In this document: in pieces, positions 21,975-32,694 of the stretch
Layout: each line of letters opens with the position of its first letter
Position numbering within the stretch: position 1 is the stretch's first letter
NCBI RefSeq assembly: GCF_022581195.2
Contig: NC_061463.1
Coordinates: 1,426,001-1,490,000 of the forward strand
Length of the DNA stretch: 64,000 nucleotides
Reading direction: 5' to 3'
Source: Helicoverpa zea
Lineage: Eukaryota; Arthropoda; Insecta; Lepidoptera; Noctuidae
Notes under the pieces: generated by a model
What the model was told of the DNA's origin: nothing
The model's database searches: none
What the model saw: only the letters and a program-made list of their open reading frames with translations
Made by a program: the position numbers and the translations under genes

Positions 21975-22200
21975 TTTGAACAGCTGCCATTTTTTGGTAG
22001 TTGTAGTCAGAAAGTCTGGCAACCAGTCATAGGTATCTAGCTAGAGGTATAGAATTGTCTGAATAACTGGCTTGAGGAGGTCAGATAGGCAGTCGTTCCA
22101 TACAAAACGCTGGTGCTCAGCTGCATACTAGACTAGGAGACTACAGCAGGAGCCGACCCGAACATACTTTAGGAAAGGCTAGATATATGATGGTGATGAT
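21975..22200 (+). repeat. Degraded SINE-like repeat (GGAGGTCAGATAGGCAGTCG family)
   Basis: Blocks AGTCAGAAAGTCTGGCAACCAGT, AACTGGCTTGAGGAGGTCAGAT and GAGCCGACCCGAACATA match in order the better copy at 57415-57655. It ends in TGATGGTGATGAT. Confidence 0.6.
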
Positions 22201-22421
22201 AATACAAGCATACGCCTTACATCATGCGTTGCATATTCAAGACACCTTTAAGTTTATCAGCTCAATATTCAAGACAAAAGGAGTTTACGTTTTAAAAGGT
22301 CAAGGAAAATTCTAATTTAGTAGATTGTTACACTTTGCTGTTCTAATTAATTATAATCAAGATTATGTAACCTCCAGCCATTTTAATGGTTGCGTAAACA
22401 GTGTAAAAACCCTACCTAGTG

Positions 22422-22647
22422 TGTACGGTGATTACCTTACACCTAGATTGTTTTATACTGTTAAATGTTATGAGTACCGCGCCGCGACCCTTTTAGGGAA
22501 TTTGTTAAGTAAAACGATGTTTACTGTTACACGGATTTATTAGTACTAAAGTAATAAATTGACAAATGAAGCGCTATGCACCGCATCGTGAGTGCAAGCG
22601 TCAGCATTATTGCTAAACAATACAAAATGTACGGATTTGCTCGTACA
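22422..22647 (-). repeat. 3' LTR of BEL-2
   Basis: 226 bp, TGTACG at one end and CGTACA at the other. It matches 30517-30742 base for base as far as can be read. It contains AATAAA and a TATAAAA motif on the minus strand. Confidence 0.95.
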
Positions 22648-22808
22648 TACTCCCTACAGGAGAAACTAACAAGATACTAAACAAAATGACAAATGTTTAA
22701 AAGCAATGTTTCAAGAAACTACAACAAAGTTTTACAAAATTATGTTGATTGAATATAATTCGAAAAGACTTAGTTAATGATAAAGCTAAATATTGTCTCT
22801 AGTCGCAT

Positions 22809-25800
22809 TTAGCGAACGAAAATAGGTGACGTAGCTTTATTCACTCGCGCACTATTGAGATTAGAAACACTGCTCTGATTGTTGTCATTTAACTCACTAA
22901 CACTACGATAAAACACTTGGTCACCGAGAATCACACACGAATTGTCATTGTTGCTGTGACGGGTCGCAGGAGCACCCTGCGCTTGCGCAGGTGTTGGTGC
23001 CGAAGTTGGGGCGGCGGCGGCCGGCACGCTCCAGGCGCGCCAGCGACGCCACACGTACATTAGTCCCGCTATTCCCACGACGCCGACGACGATGTATATC
23101 AACGTGTAGTGGTGTATATCGTGAACAGAAATGCCTTCAGCTATAGCGGCATTATCTTTCAAGAAGTTAATTTGCTGACCAAGTTCTGCCAAGTCCCTTT
23201 GATCCTGGTCAGCTTTGGACTCATCCATAGATTTCATATGTGGGATCGTAATGTTGATAATATGATTTATTGGTGGTATCAATGGGGTGTAAACATCAGA
23301 TTTTACTTTCATTTGGCTAGACTGTTGTCTGTGCGCAATCAATGTAAATGCTTGCGTTTTAATAATACACCCATTGTCTATAGCAACAAGACCCGCTCCG
23401 GTCAGCTGATGGCTGGCAACTTGATCCTCGCACATTATACGTAGAGAGCATTGATTGCAACAAAAATAGATGTAGTTGTTGATTGTGTTACTTTCAAACC
23501 AGCTGTTTTTGCAGGGCGAGATCCTTGTCTCACACTCAAGTTCTTCGGTCTGACAGAAATCTAAATCTCCATTTAGATGATAAATAGGTGTCTGAATATG
23601 ACATAAATAAGAATCTAATATAAGACATGATGTCAATGTTTTGTCTGTCATAGTTAAGTAGGTATCCTTCTTCAAATTTATGGCCACATAATCTGATATT
23701 GGTTGAATGCTAACCATGTCAGTTCCTTTGACTTGAGGTATAGAAAATATTTTGAATATCTCGAAGTTGTCTCTACTGATAAGAGGAAGCCTGATTTCAA
23801 AGATGAGGTACTCTTCCAGCATCCTGACTTTTACTTTGAGAAGCTTGAATATTTCTTTTAAATCCATTTGTACATTATCTACAGGCAATGTCACGTCTTT
23901 TGGGAGCTGACTAGCGATGGTACTCAACTGATTTTGTAATTGAACGGGAGTCAAAAGGTGTGGATTAAACTGACCGTGAAAGATGTCAGTGATAGTATCC
24001 AACAGAGTGCTTTGTAATGACTTCAAGGTATGTAACATGTTGCTTGCTATAATAGCACCGACAGTCAGCTCGTTTACGATAGATATGTTTTGTGTTTCAG
24101 ATTGAAGTTGGTTTAACGCCTTCTCGATTGAAAATATATGTTGGGAAACCATTTTATGTTGTTTATTCATAGTTTGCTCTGTTCGTTTGAGAAGATTATA
24201 TTCTACCTCAATAATAGATGTTTGGTTTTTCCAGTAGGAGGCAATATGACGTTGGTTGTCGCGTAGTAACATTATGTCCTTGCGATATTGTTCGGCGAAT
24301 CTCGCATCTAATACCCCGAAGAGGCCATTCGCAAGATATCCGACACCGTCGATAAGACCGCGCCGCTGTCTAGCGCGCCGCTGATTCACGTGCTGACCGA
24401 GCAACATCTGGTTGTAGTACTCAAGTTCACTGAAGCCTTGAACCAGCTGTAATAATATGATATCACAGTTCATCCTATTACGTATTGTTTTGCATGATTG
24501 TTCTAAGGACTTTGTGTATTTGTTGAGAGCTGTTATGCCTTCCCAATACGGTTGCATATCGTAGTAGATAATGAGCTTCCATTCATCCCGTATGATTTGC
24601 AAGTTAGATAATTTATCGAAATACAGGCTCTGATTAGATCTAAAGCTTGTTGATTGGAAATCGCAGTATCCGCCTGTTACGATTGTCATAAATAATAATA
24701 TAGAAGCAAATAATGTAGTTACTCCAACTCTTTTCGATTTCTTTGGAAGGTTTGTTTTTTCGCTGTTTGGTTTCGTTTCGTCCTGGGCGTTTCCAGGCGA
24801 GTCTGATAGAGTTTCGTTTACAGGTAAAATTGATATTTTGGTAATTGGCCTTTTAAGAATTCCGTTCTTCGTTTTTAAGCTAACAACGCGAACGAGTCCA
24901 TCTGCTCCGGGATGTAAATCGACGACTCTACCCATCGACCATTTTCCAGGAGGTAAATTGTCATCGTGCAAAATGACTACGTCGTTCAAGTTTATGTTTT
25001 CACGAGACTGTCTCCATTTGCTTCTTGTTGTTAGTTGTGTTAGGTACTCAGAGCGCCATCTTTTCCAGATATCAGCGAAAATTCTCTGAGTTAGCTGCCA
25101 CCTAGTCCTCAAGTCCCTTTCTGTTTCAACTAGGGTAAGTGTTGAACCGCCAGTCAAAAAGTGAGATGGAGTTAGGTAGTCTAAGCTCTCCGGATCTTCC
25201 GTGAGAGGACATAAAGGCCTAGAATTGAGGCATGCTTCTATTTGCGTGAGGACTGTTGACAACTCTTCAAAAGTCAACTTTTGCTCTCCGACAACTCTTC
25301 TAAAGTGATGTTTAAAACTTTTGACGGCGGATTCCCAAAGGCCGCCTGCGGAGGGCCAGATAGGTGCATTAAAATGCCACTTGATTTCCATATCTGTCAA
25401 TTCAGCCAAAAGTTCGTTGTCAAATATTTGTAGCAGTTCCTGGTATTCCTGTTGGATTTGTTTGTTGGCTCCGATAAAGTTTCGTCCATTGTCACTATAA
25501 ATGTGACTCGGAGTACCTCTACGTGCTGCCATTCTCCTTAATGCTGCGAGGAACGACGAGGTGCTTAAATCGGAAGCCAGCTCTAAATGTACTGCTTTTG
25601 TCGACATGCAGACGAAAACAGCCACGTATCCTTTAGTGGTTTTTATTCCCCGGCCCTTGTTGGCTTTAAGGAATATGTGCCCAGTAAAATCTATTCCGGT
25701 GTGTTCAAACGGACGAGAGGGATTGCTTCTCGCTGCAGGTAAGTCACCCATGATTTGGGTATGCTTGTTAGGACTTAGCCTTTTACATTTAACGCATAGA

Positions 25801-28800
25801 CGTATTTGCTTTTTCGTTGCAGCATTTCCGCCTACAATCCAATACCTTTGTCGGATAAATCCCGATGTCAAGCGAGCTCCGCCATGGTAAGTAAGCTTGT
25901 GAGCATGTTCTATAAGAAGCTCTGTTAAACGTCCTCGGTGTGGAATAATTAAGGGATGTTGCATCTCGGCATGAATATGAGCATGTCTTAACCTTCCCCC
26001 GACACGGAGAAGTCCGAAGTTATCCAAAAACGGATTTAAATTTAGTATTCTGCTTTTGTTGTTAAGCTTTCCTTTCTCTCTTAAGCTTTTAATTTCTTCT
26101 GCAAACTCTTGTTGCTGCACTTCCTTAATGATCTTAATTTTTGCCTTTCTTATCTCTTCTAGTGTAAGATAAGAAGTTTGCGCTTTGTGTTGCTTACTTG
26201 TCAAAAATCTATACACCCATGCTAAGATGTGTACGACTTTGGTAAAGGAGCTGTAATCTTTCAACAAGTTTATGATTATATTGTCCTCTTCTGGTTGTTT
26301 CATAACAGTGTTAACTTGCTTTTGGTGTTTGATTTCCAATGTTGTTGTGTAATTTATTTCTTCACTTCCTTCATCGGCTTTAAATGTTCGTAGCCAAGAT
26401 GGCCCTTGCCACCATAAAGGATGTTGTATCAATTGCGACATCGACAAGCCTCTACTTGCGCAGTCAGCAGGATTTTCGGCAGACTTGACATATCGCCAGC
26501 AGGGAGAAGGCATGATCTCTCTTATAACTCGTGTTCTGTTAGCAACAAAGGTTTGCCAACGGCCTGGATCTCCTTGCAGCCATCCCAGTACAGCTGTGGA
26601 GTCAATCCAGCCATAAATATCAATCGTGTAGTCAATTAAAGAAGTCTTGACTCTTGCCATAAGTTTAGATAATAAATGAGCGCCGCAAAGCTCCAATCGT
26701 GGCAAGGATATATTTTTGTTGGCCGGTACTATTTTTGATTTTCCAGCCACCAATATTATGTTTGTTTGTTCGTTATAAACTTTACAGTAAATAACGCAGG
26801 CGTATGCCTTTGTTGACGAGTCGCAGAAACCATGTAACTCGATTCTTTGTTTGGGTTTTGTGCCCAACCATCTTGGTATTTGAACCTGACTTATTTGATC
26901 GATGTCCGCCTTAATTTTGTGCCACTCTATCAAAATATCTTCCGGTATCTGGTCATCCCATTGAATTTTTGAAGTCCAAATTCGTTGAAATAAAATTTTG
27001 AGTTTTGTTGTGGTAGGTGTAACCCATCCCAAGGGGTCAAAGAACTTGGAGATATCGGATAACACAGCTCGCTTAGTGGCTTTGTTGACGGTGGACTCAA
27101 TTTTTGGCTCAAATGTATAATTATCCTTCACAGGATTCCAGCGCAGTCCTAATGTTTTAGTAGACTCTGGCTGTCGAAAGCTTTTGCTTTGTTGTTGGCA
27201 TGGGACTTCATCGTGCAGTAAATGCGGATCATTAGAAGCCCATTTTCTGAGATTGAATCCCCCGCGTTTTAGAAGTTCAATTAAATCTCGTTGAAGTTTG
27301 CGTGCCGCTGATACGCTGTGAGTACCATGGACGAGGTCATCCATGTAAAATGACTCCTCGAGGACCTTTGATGCTTCTTGATATTCAGAGCGTTCGTCGT
27401 TCGCCAGCCGTTTTAGCGTCATCATTGCGAGAAAAGGAGCCGCTTTAGTCCCGTATGTGACCGTGGTCAGCTGATATTCTTGTAGTTTATCTGTCGGACA
27501 ATCTCTCCATACGATTTTTTGCAGGCTTTGATCTTCATCATGGACCATGATCATGCGGAACATCTTCTCGATGTCTGCTGTGAAGGCAAATTGATACTGC
27601 CTCCACTTCAGTATCAATGACTGAAGGTCTTGTTGCAAGTTTGGGCCCTTGTGCATCAGATCATTTAAACTTTGCCCACTAGATGTTTTTGATGAGGCGT
27701 TAAAAACGACTCGAAGTTTCGTAGTTGTAGAATCGTCACGTAATACACAATGATGGGGCAGGAAACAATCGAGTTTCGTGTTACAAATAGCCGGTTTCAT
27801 ATGTCCTAACGCTCCGTACTCGTGTATAAATGTTTTATATTCTTTTGCGATGTTTTCATTTTTAATTAGTTTACGTTCTAAATGAGCAAATTGTGCTACG
27901 GCTTTTGATTTCGAGTGGCCCAGTTGTTCTTGGAAATTCGTTTTCAGAGGGAGCCTGACTACATATCTTCCATCTAGCAATCGCCTTGTTGTTGAGCTGT
28001 AAAATTGCATACACTCTTGATCATCAGATGAAAGCGAAGTCGATTCTGCAATTTCCTCCGTTTCCCAAAATCTTTGTAACTGGTCAATATCGAACTGTAC
28101 GACATTGCATTGTAGTGTGCTTACGTTGCCGCCGCAGAGTATCCACCCAAGCCGCGTCTGTTGTGCAATGGGCGCTATTTGTTCAAGTCTGCAGATTCCC
28201 GCCATAATAATGTTTGAATATATGTCCGCGCCAAATAAAATATCTATCGGACGACTGACGTAAAAGTCAGGATCTGCAAGTTCGATGTTTTCTAAGTAAG
28301 ACCATGTGGGCTTCGTAAAGGTATAAGTTGGGAGATTTTTCGTTAAGTTTTTCATGATGAAAACGTCAGTATTAAAAGAATAGGACTCTCTTCTTGATGA
28401 GCAGTTTATGTTGATAACACCCTTACAGGCGTTGTCCCTGGCTCCTATACCGGTTATAACACCCTTGTACCGTTGACGAGGAAGTCCTAATTGTTGCGCC
28501 GCATTTTCGGTTATGAGTGAAATTTGGGAGCCCTGATCAATCAAAGCTCGCATGTTAAGAAAAGATCCATCATATTTTTGGACCTTAATTTCGGCTGTGG
28601 ACAATAATGCTTCCGGTACATCACGTTGTTGAGCCACGTGAGTCCTAAATTGCTGATTTTGCTCAGGTAAAGTACGAGAATTTCCAGCTTTAGGTATTGC
28701 TTGGCTAGGCGATGTATTTGCGGGTTGCGCAAACGCTTCGTGAAGTATCGTATTATGACTTCCGTCACACTCATGACACCGTTTTGTTGAAATACATTCC

Positions 28801-30311
28801 TTGCCTTTATGACTAAAGAGACAATTTTCGCAAAGCTTGTTGTCAATGACAAATTGTTTTTTGTCGATTGTGGACATTCCCATATATTGTTCACAATGGT
28901 ATAATCCATGACCATTTTTGCATAATGGGCAAATTCTTTTATAATGGAACTTTCCGTTCGATTTCGAAACATTTTTGTTGCTTGAATATGATTGTTTAGA
29001 GTTAAGATTGATAATTTTGTTATTTTGATTATTATCCTTAGATGATTTTGCCTTGGAGTTTGGCGATTTCTGATCTTGTTTACGCCTCGATGCCTCCATG
29101 CTTGTAAATTTGGATTCTAGGAAGTTCAAAAACTCTGACAAAATGGGCAGTTCCCGCGGTTGTTTAAGAGATTCGATGTATTCGGAGTGTGTGTTAGCAT
29201 CTAATTTGTTTGACATCAAATAGCAAATTACGGGATCCCATGTGCTTACGTCTGCTCCCATGTTCTTTATAGCATTAACACATTCGATGGTTGTATCGTG
29301 GATGCGTTTTATAAAGTATACTGAGGGTTGTTGCATGACCGGAAGGTTTGTTAGAGTATTCATGTGTGAGGTGAATATAAGCAGTTTGTTATTGTACCTA
29401 TGATTAAGTATTTCCCAACATGTTGTATAGTTTTCAGAGCTGATCTGAAGATGATGTATTAGACCTTCGGCTTCCCCTTTCAGTTTAGCTTTAAGGAACT
29501 GCATCTTCTGAGCCTGAGAGAGCGACGGATTATTGTGGATGGCCTCCGTGAACAAATCTTTAAAGGATACCCAGTGTTGATAATGACCGTTAAACGTAGG
29601 CACTTCCAACTTTGGTGTAGATTGTTCTCGGTGTGATACAGACCACAATTTGCTGTTCAGAGACTTCTTCATATTGTTATACGTCATTTCGTATGACGTG
29701 AAGTTGTCTTCATATGAATCATCTCGCCCGTCCAGTTCTCCTTCCAATTCCCAGTGAAGCTTATCAATAGCCGACCACCTCGTCTCCAATGTTTTCAAGG
29801 TATCTTCAAACTCCCATTTGTCGGTTATGGCATCGACGTTAATGTTCTTCACCGTTCGATAGAAAGCCTTAAAGTTGATTGTCTGCTTCTTCAGCAGTTC
29901 ATCGAGCTTGCTGTTGGTGCCCTGAGATTTGAATTTCAGCGTTTGAAGAAGGGTCGTAGCCCTGCTCTCCTCCACTCCTGAACTGGACGTGCCGGCTAAC
30001 GGCGTTGCGGGTCTTAAAATAGACGGAGGTCCTACACTTTTAATAGTTTCACGCGTCGAAAGATAAAAAGCATGAGCTTGTTGATAGTGATCCAATGCAA
30101 AATACTCAATTGATTGGTTGCTGAAGGGTTTCAACTGATCGTGGTTAGATTGAAACTCCTTCCAGTAGGATTCTAACATATCCAATCTGCGTTTGATATA
30201 GTCCGGAGTTTTACGATCCTGACCATCCTTTTTAAAGTTTGATAAAAGTTGGTTCATGGCCACCATGATTTGGTTCTGGTTGGCCAGAAGATCCTCCATT
30301 GTTTGGCTCAT
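22809..30311 (-). CDS. Gag-Pol-Env polyprotein of BEL-2
   Basis: The protein has 2500 residues. It opens at ATG 30309-30311; a second ATG four codons on aligns with the start of BEL-1. Gag ends with three zinc knuckles from about residue 459 (CPLC..H..C, CENC..H..C, CHEC..H..H). The protease aspartate is D592. RT has the first catalytic aspartate at D913 and YMDD at 989-992. RNase H begins around D1164. The integrase has an HHCC finger (H1469, H1476, C1506, C1509) and D1541, D1607, E1660. The env-like part starts with a hydrophobic segment (about 1863-1880), has RARQRR up to 1984 followed by GLIDGVGYLANGLFGVLD, several cysteine pairs, an anchor helix at 2404-2421 and a tail of about 80 residues. 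The site and following segment recall the F-type fusion proteins of baculoviruses and errantiviruses. How a membrane protein is freed from the long polyprotein is not visible. Confidence 0.95.
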   Translation of the reverse strand: MSQTMEDLLANQNQIMVAMNQLLSNFKKDGQDRKTPDYIKRRLDMLESYWKEFQSNHDQLKPFSNQSIEYFALDHYQQAHAFYLSTRETIKSVGPPSILRPATPLAGTSSSGVEESRATTLLQTLKFKSQGTNSKLDELLKKQTINFKAFYRTVKNINVDAITDKWEFEDTLKTLETRWSAIDKLHWELEGELDGRDDSYEDNFTSYEMTYNNMKKSLNSKLWSVSHREQSTPKLEVPTFNGHYQHWVSFKDLFTEAIHNNPSLSQAQKMQFLKAKLKGEAEGLIHHLQISSENYTTCWEILNHRYNNKLLIFTSHMNTLTNLPVMQQPSVYFIKRIHDTTIECVNAIKNMGADVSTWDPVICYLMSNKLDANTHSEYIESLKQPRELPILSEFLNFLESKFTSMEASRRKQDQKSPNSKAKSSKDNNQNNKIINLNSKQSYSSNKNVSKSNGKFHYKRICPLCKNGHGLYHCEQYMGMSTIDKKQFVIDNKLCENCLFSHKGKECISTKRCHECDGSHNTILHEAFAQPANTSPSQAIPKAGNSRTLPEQNQQFRTHVAQQRDVPEALLSTAEIKVQKYDGSFLNMRALIDQGSQISLITENAAQQLGLPRQRYKGVITGIGARDNACKGVININCSSRRESYSFNTDVFIMKNLTKNLPTYTFTKPTWSYLENIELADPDFYVSRPIDILFGADIYSNIIMAGICRLEQIAPIAQQTRLGWILCGGNVSTLQCNVVQFDIDQLQRFWETEEIAESTSLSSDDQECMQFYSSTTRRLLDGRYVVRLPLKTNFQEQLGHSKSKAVAQFAHLERKLIKNENIAKEYKTFIHEYGALGHMKPAICNTKLDCFLPHHCVLRDDSTTTKLRVVFNASSKTSSGQSLNDLMHKGPNLQQDLQSLILKWRQYQFAFTADIEKMFRMIMVHDEDQSLQKIVWRDCPTDKLQEYQLTTVTYGTKAAPFLAMMTLKRLANDERSEYQEASKVLEESFYMDDLVHGTHSVSAARKLQRDLIELLKRGGFNLRKWASNDPHLLHDEVPCQQQSKSFRQPESTKTLGLRWNPVKDNYTFEPKIESTVNKATKRAVLSDISKFFDPLGWVTPTTTKLKILFQRIWTSKIQWDDQIPEDILIEWHKIKADIDQISQVQIPRWLGTKPKQRIELHGFCDSSTKAYACVIYCKVYNEQTNIILVAGKSKIVPANKNISLPRLELCGAHLLSKLMARVKTSLIDYTIDIYGWIDSTAVLGWLQGDPGRWQTFVANRTRVIREIMPSPCWRYVKSAENPADCASRGLSMSQLIQHPLWWQGPSWLRTFKADEGSEEINYTTTLEIKHQKQVNTVMKQPEEDNIIINLLKDYSSFTKVVHILAWVYRFLTSKQHKAQTSYLTLEEIRKAKIKIIKEVQQQEFAEEIKSLREKGKLNNKSRILNLNPFLDNFGLLRVGGRLRHAHIHAEMQHPLIIPHRGRLTELLIEHAHKLTYHGGARLTSGFIRQRYWIVGGNAATKKQIRLCVKCKRLSPNKHTQIMGDLPAARSNPSRPFEHTGIDFTGHIFLKANKGRGIKTTKGYVAVFVCMSTKAVHLELASDLSTSSFLAALRRMAARRGTPSHIYSDNGRNFIGANKQIQQEYQELLQIFDNELLAELTDMEIKWHFNAPIWPSAGGLWESAVKSFKHHFRRVVGEQKLTFEELSTVLTQIEACLNSRPLCPLTEDPESLDYLTPSHFLTGGSTLTLVETERDLRTRWQLTQRIFADIWKRWRSEYLTQLTTRSKWRQSRENINLNDVVILHDDNLPPGKWSMGRVVDLHPGADGLVRVVSLKTKNGILKRPITKISILPVNETLSDSPGNAQDETKPNSEKTNLPKKSKRVGVTTLFASILLFMTIVTGGYCDFQSTSFRSNQSLYFDKLSNLQIIRDEWKLIIYYDMQPYWEGITALNKYTKSLEQSCKTIRNRMNCDIILLQLVQGFSELEYYNQMLLGQHVNQRRARQRRGLIDGVGYLANGLFGVLDARFAEQYRKDIMLLRDNQRHIASYWKNQTSIIEVEYNLLKRTEQTMNKQHKMVSQHIFSIEKALNQLQSETQNISIVNELTVGAIIASNMLHTLKSLQSTLLDTITDIFHGQFNPHLLTPVQLQNQLSTIASQLPKDVTLPVDNVQMDLKEIFKLLKVKVRMLEEYLIFEIRLPLISRDNFEIFKIFSIPQVKGTDMVSIQPISDYVAINLKKDTYLTMTDKTLTSCLILDSYLCHIQTPIYHLNGDLDFCQTEELECETRISPCKNSWFESNTINNYIYFCCNQCSLRIMCEDQVASHQLTGAGLVAIDNGCIIKTQAFTLIAHRQQSSQMKVKSDVYTPLIPPINHIINITIPHMKSMDESKADQDQRDLAELGQQINFLKDNAAIAEGISVHDIHHYTLIYIVVGVVGIAGLMYVWRRWRAWSVPAAAAPTSAPTPAQAQGAPATRHSNNDNSCVILGDQVFYRSVSELNDNNQSSVSNLNSARVNKATSPIFVR

Positions 30312-30492
30312 ATTGTTAGGTCAAGCAAAAAAAAGGAAAGATCTTACTTCGTTTCTGATGAATGTTGATTGCGCTCAAGACTGCTGTTTACCCCTGAGCT
30401 GCAACTCCGCAGTTGTTGCTGATCTGGAACCACTTACACGAACTGGCACAGAGTCCACGGATTGTTCGCGTTAATGATCCCGCCGAATACGG

Positions 30493-30510
30493 ATCCGGCT
30501 CGAAGGACCA
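30493..30510 (-). promoter_or_regulatory. Primer-binding site of BEL-2 (tRNA-Tyr)
   Basis: The plus strand reads ATCCGGCTCGAAGGACCA, 18 bases equal to the 3' end of insect tRNA-Tyr with CCA, as remembered. On the minus strand it starts TGG, six bases after the 5' LTR. Confidence 0.8.
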
Positions 30511-30516
30511 TATAGA

Positions 30517-30742
30517 TGTACGGTGATTACCTTACACCTAGATTGTTTTATACTGTTAAATGTTATGAGTACCGCGCCGCGACCCTTTTAGGGAATTTGT
30601 TAAGTAAAACGATGTTTACTGTTACACGGATTTATTAGTACTAAAGTAATAAATTGACAAATGAAGCGCTATGCACCGCATCGTGAGTGCAAGCGTCAGC
30701 ATTATTGCTAAACAATACAAAATGTACGGATTTGCTCGTACA
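30517..30742 (-). repeat. 5' LTR of BEL-2
   Basis: 226 bp, apparently identical to 22422-22647. The right copy of the TAGTG target duplication follows at 30743-30747. Confidence 0.95.
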
Positions 30743-31909
30743 TAGTGAATGAATTAAAAAGAGTTTTTTACAGAGTACTATATTCAAATTTAGATTTTTT
30801 AATACATTTTAAATTACTATAGGTATATTGCAAGACAATTATACCTAATGATCATAGTATAAAGAGACATTGACAATTCAAAAACGTATCTATCAGTTTT
30901 TTTTCATAGAAAATCTCTTAAAAATGAAAACACAAAATGAAGTCTAGTAAAAACAGCTTTGACTGAGTTATTCAAAGGTAATCGTTCTTGCAGTTATTGT
31001 AAGGTCATCTTTTTAATCTTCCGTAGCAAACACAAACCGTCAACAGAAGCTGCAAATCTTTTAATCTCTCAAAGAAAAGCAAAAAGATAATATTTATAAG
31101 AAAGTTTTGATTCATTCTGCTCGCGTGTTGCTAACACAAGTTTTGTCACAGCAAAATTAATTTTAACTTCCCTCATTTTCCAGTGTTGTCAGTGTTATTT
31201 TTAGCGAAGGCTATCCCTGAACTGTACGAATATTATGAAGCTAAAGAGTTTTTTTAGTTCTATGCCGTAATCTCAGGAACTGCTGATCCAATTAAAAAAA
31301 ATCATCCATGTTAGATAGCCCATTTACCGAGGAAGGCTTATGGGTTACTTTTTATTACGGTGCTTTGAATAGCTTCCATGAGACGAGGATGAACCTTCTA
31401 GTTGAATCTACTGTTTCAAGTTTTGCTTCATTCACGCACAACGACAGTCTTTTGGTAAATCATAATCTTAGTCCAATGTTTTTCTGGCCCTAGACAGTAA
31501 TTTAGTAGTTTTGGCTTCAGATTCCGGAAGTCTAACAGACAAACATAGTTACTATCGCAATTATAGTACTGGTAAGATTTACTTCATCTTTGTGGTACCT
31601 AGTATATAGCAACAAGCCACAATCGCATTAAAATTACATATAATTAATTCATCAACACAGAGTCAAGGTTTTGTTCTCTGACACCTATTGTATAATGCAA
31701 TGGAAACCCATGATATTCTTATTAACGAGTACATTTAAATACTTCCTTGTGATAAATTGTGCTCACTTAAATAGCAATATCAAGTTTTATCAGCATTCTT
31801 GATATTGTTTATATTGATAATTTAATAGCTTCTACATCTTAAGAGTACTACACAACATAAGTACATAGTTAAAAATTGCCTCAAATTAAATGCATAACAA
31901 CATGATAGA

Positions 31910-32066
31910 TCTAGACACACGGCAGTGTGTCCGCCAAGTTCGAGCAAAAAAAGCGACACACCGGCCGTGGGTTATATTACACGAACCATTTCGGGCCAAA
32001 TTCGACCCCCCTGTAACTCAAAATCTATTTTATTTATGCATATCAAATTTCTAGTATCTGTTGAGA
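31910..32066 (+). repeat. Dispersed repeat end, inverted copy of 47571-47723
   Basis: About 155 bases are the near-perfect inverse of 47571-47723. Shared blocks include GTGTGTCCGCCAAGTTCGAG, CACACCGGCCGTGGGTTATA and AGTATCTGTTGAGACC. The outer end holds a small palindrome, GACACACGGCAGTGTGTC. Confidence 0.75.
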
Positions 32067-32067
32067 C

Positions 32068-32342
32068 CCATACACACCACACACATACCTCAGTTAAAAA
32101 TAGTTGCTTTTTAATGATGTTACTTGGCAAGTTTTAATAGAAAATTAAATACTTGATTCATTGCGTTTAGTAGGTTTATAACGGTGTATGAAAACTTGCC
32201 AAGTAACATCATTAAAAAGCAACTATTTTTAACTGAGGTATGTGTATGGAACTTGGTACTTATTCAGATCTCACTTCTTTTATAGGCGAAGCATTCCCAT
32301 ATTATCGAACTTGGCAGTCTTTCACATTTTTGTTTTGGGTGG
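32068..32342 (+). mobile_element. Foldback MITE, left arm truncated
   Basis: The right arm (32191-32342) matches the 153-bp arm of the complete copy at 46559-46921. Only about 68 bases of the left arm remain (to 32135), abutting the repeat at 31910-32066. The loop is in the opposite orientation to that of the complete copy. Confidence 0.75.
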
Positions 32343-32694
32343 TATTATTTACTTGGAATAAAAATACTAAATATAATAATTTACACTTCACTATAGGAAG
32401 CAGAACCTGTAATGAAATATTTATTGAATCTACGACTATTTCCAATAATGTTTGTGGCATGAGCCGACGACGTTTAATCAATACCTAAATAGAAAAGTTA
32501 TTAATACAAAAATACAAAAAATCTAGGTAGGTACTCAAATCCAAATAACCCATAACAACATACAAACCTTTAATTAAAATCCACTCAAACACAAAAAAAG
32601 CCTTTCGGACCAAATCCATTTAAAACAACAAGTCCCATTTATTTCATAAACGGCCTACAAGTCATAAAAGAGATACATAGTATGGACATGTCCC

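Larger units (their letters stand above)
22422..30742 (-). mobile_element. Complete BEL/Pao LTR retrotransposon BEL-2
   Basis: An 8321-bp element on the minus strand. Its two 226-bp LTRs look identical by eye, and TAGTG flanks both ends (22417-22421, 30743-30747), the 5-bp target duplication expected of BEL/Pao. An 18-base primer site lies six bases inside the 5' LTR. A single frame of 2500 codons has no stop or frameshift. It sits in the 21-kb adenylyl cyclase intron in the same orientation as that gene. The LTRs contain AATAAA (TTTATT at 22536-22541 on the plus strand), so they might end host transcripts early. Identical LTRs, the intact duplication and the open frame indicate recent insertion and possible activity. 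Confidence 0.97.
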
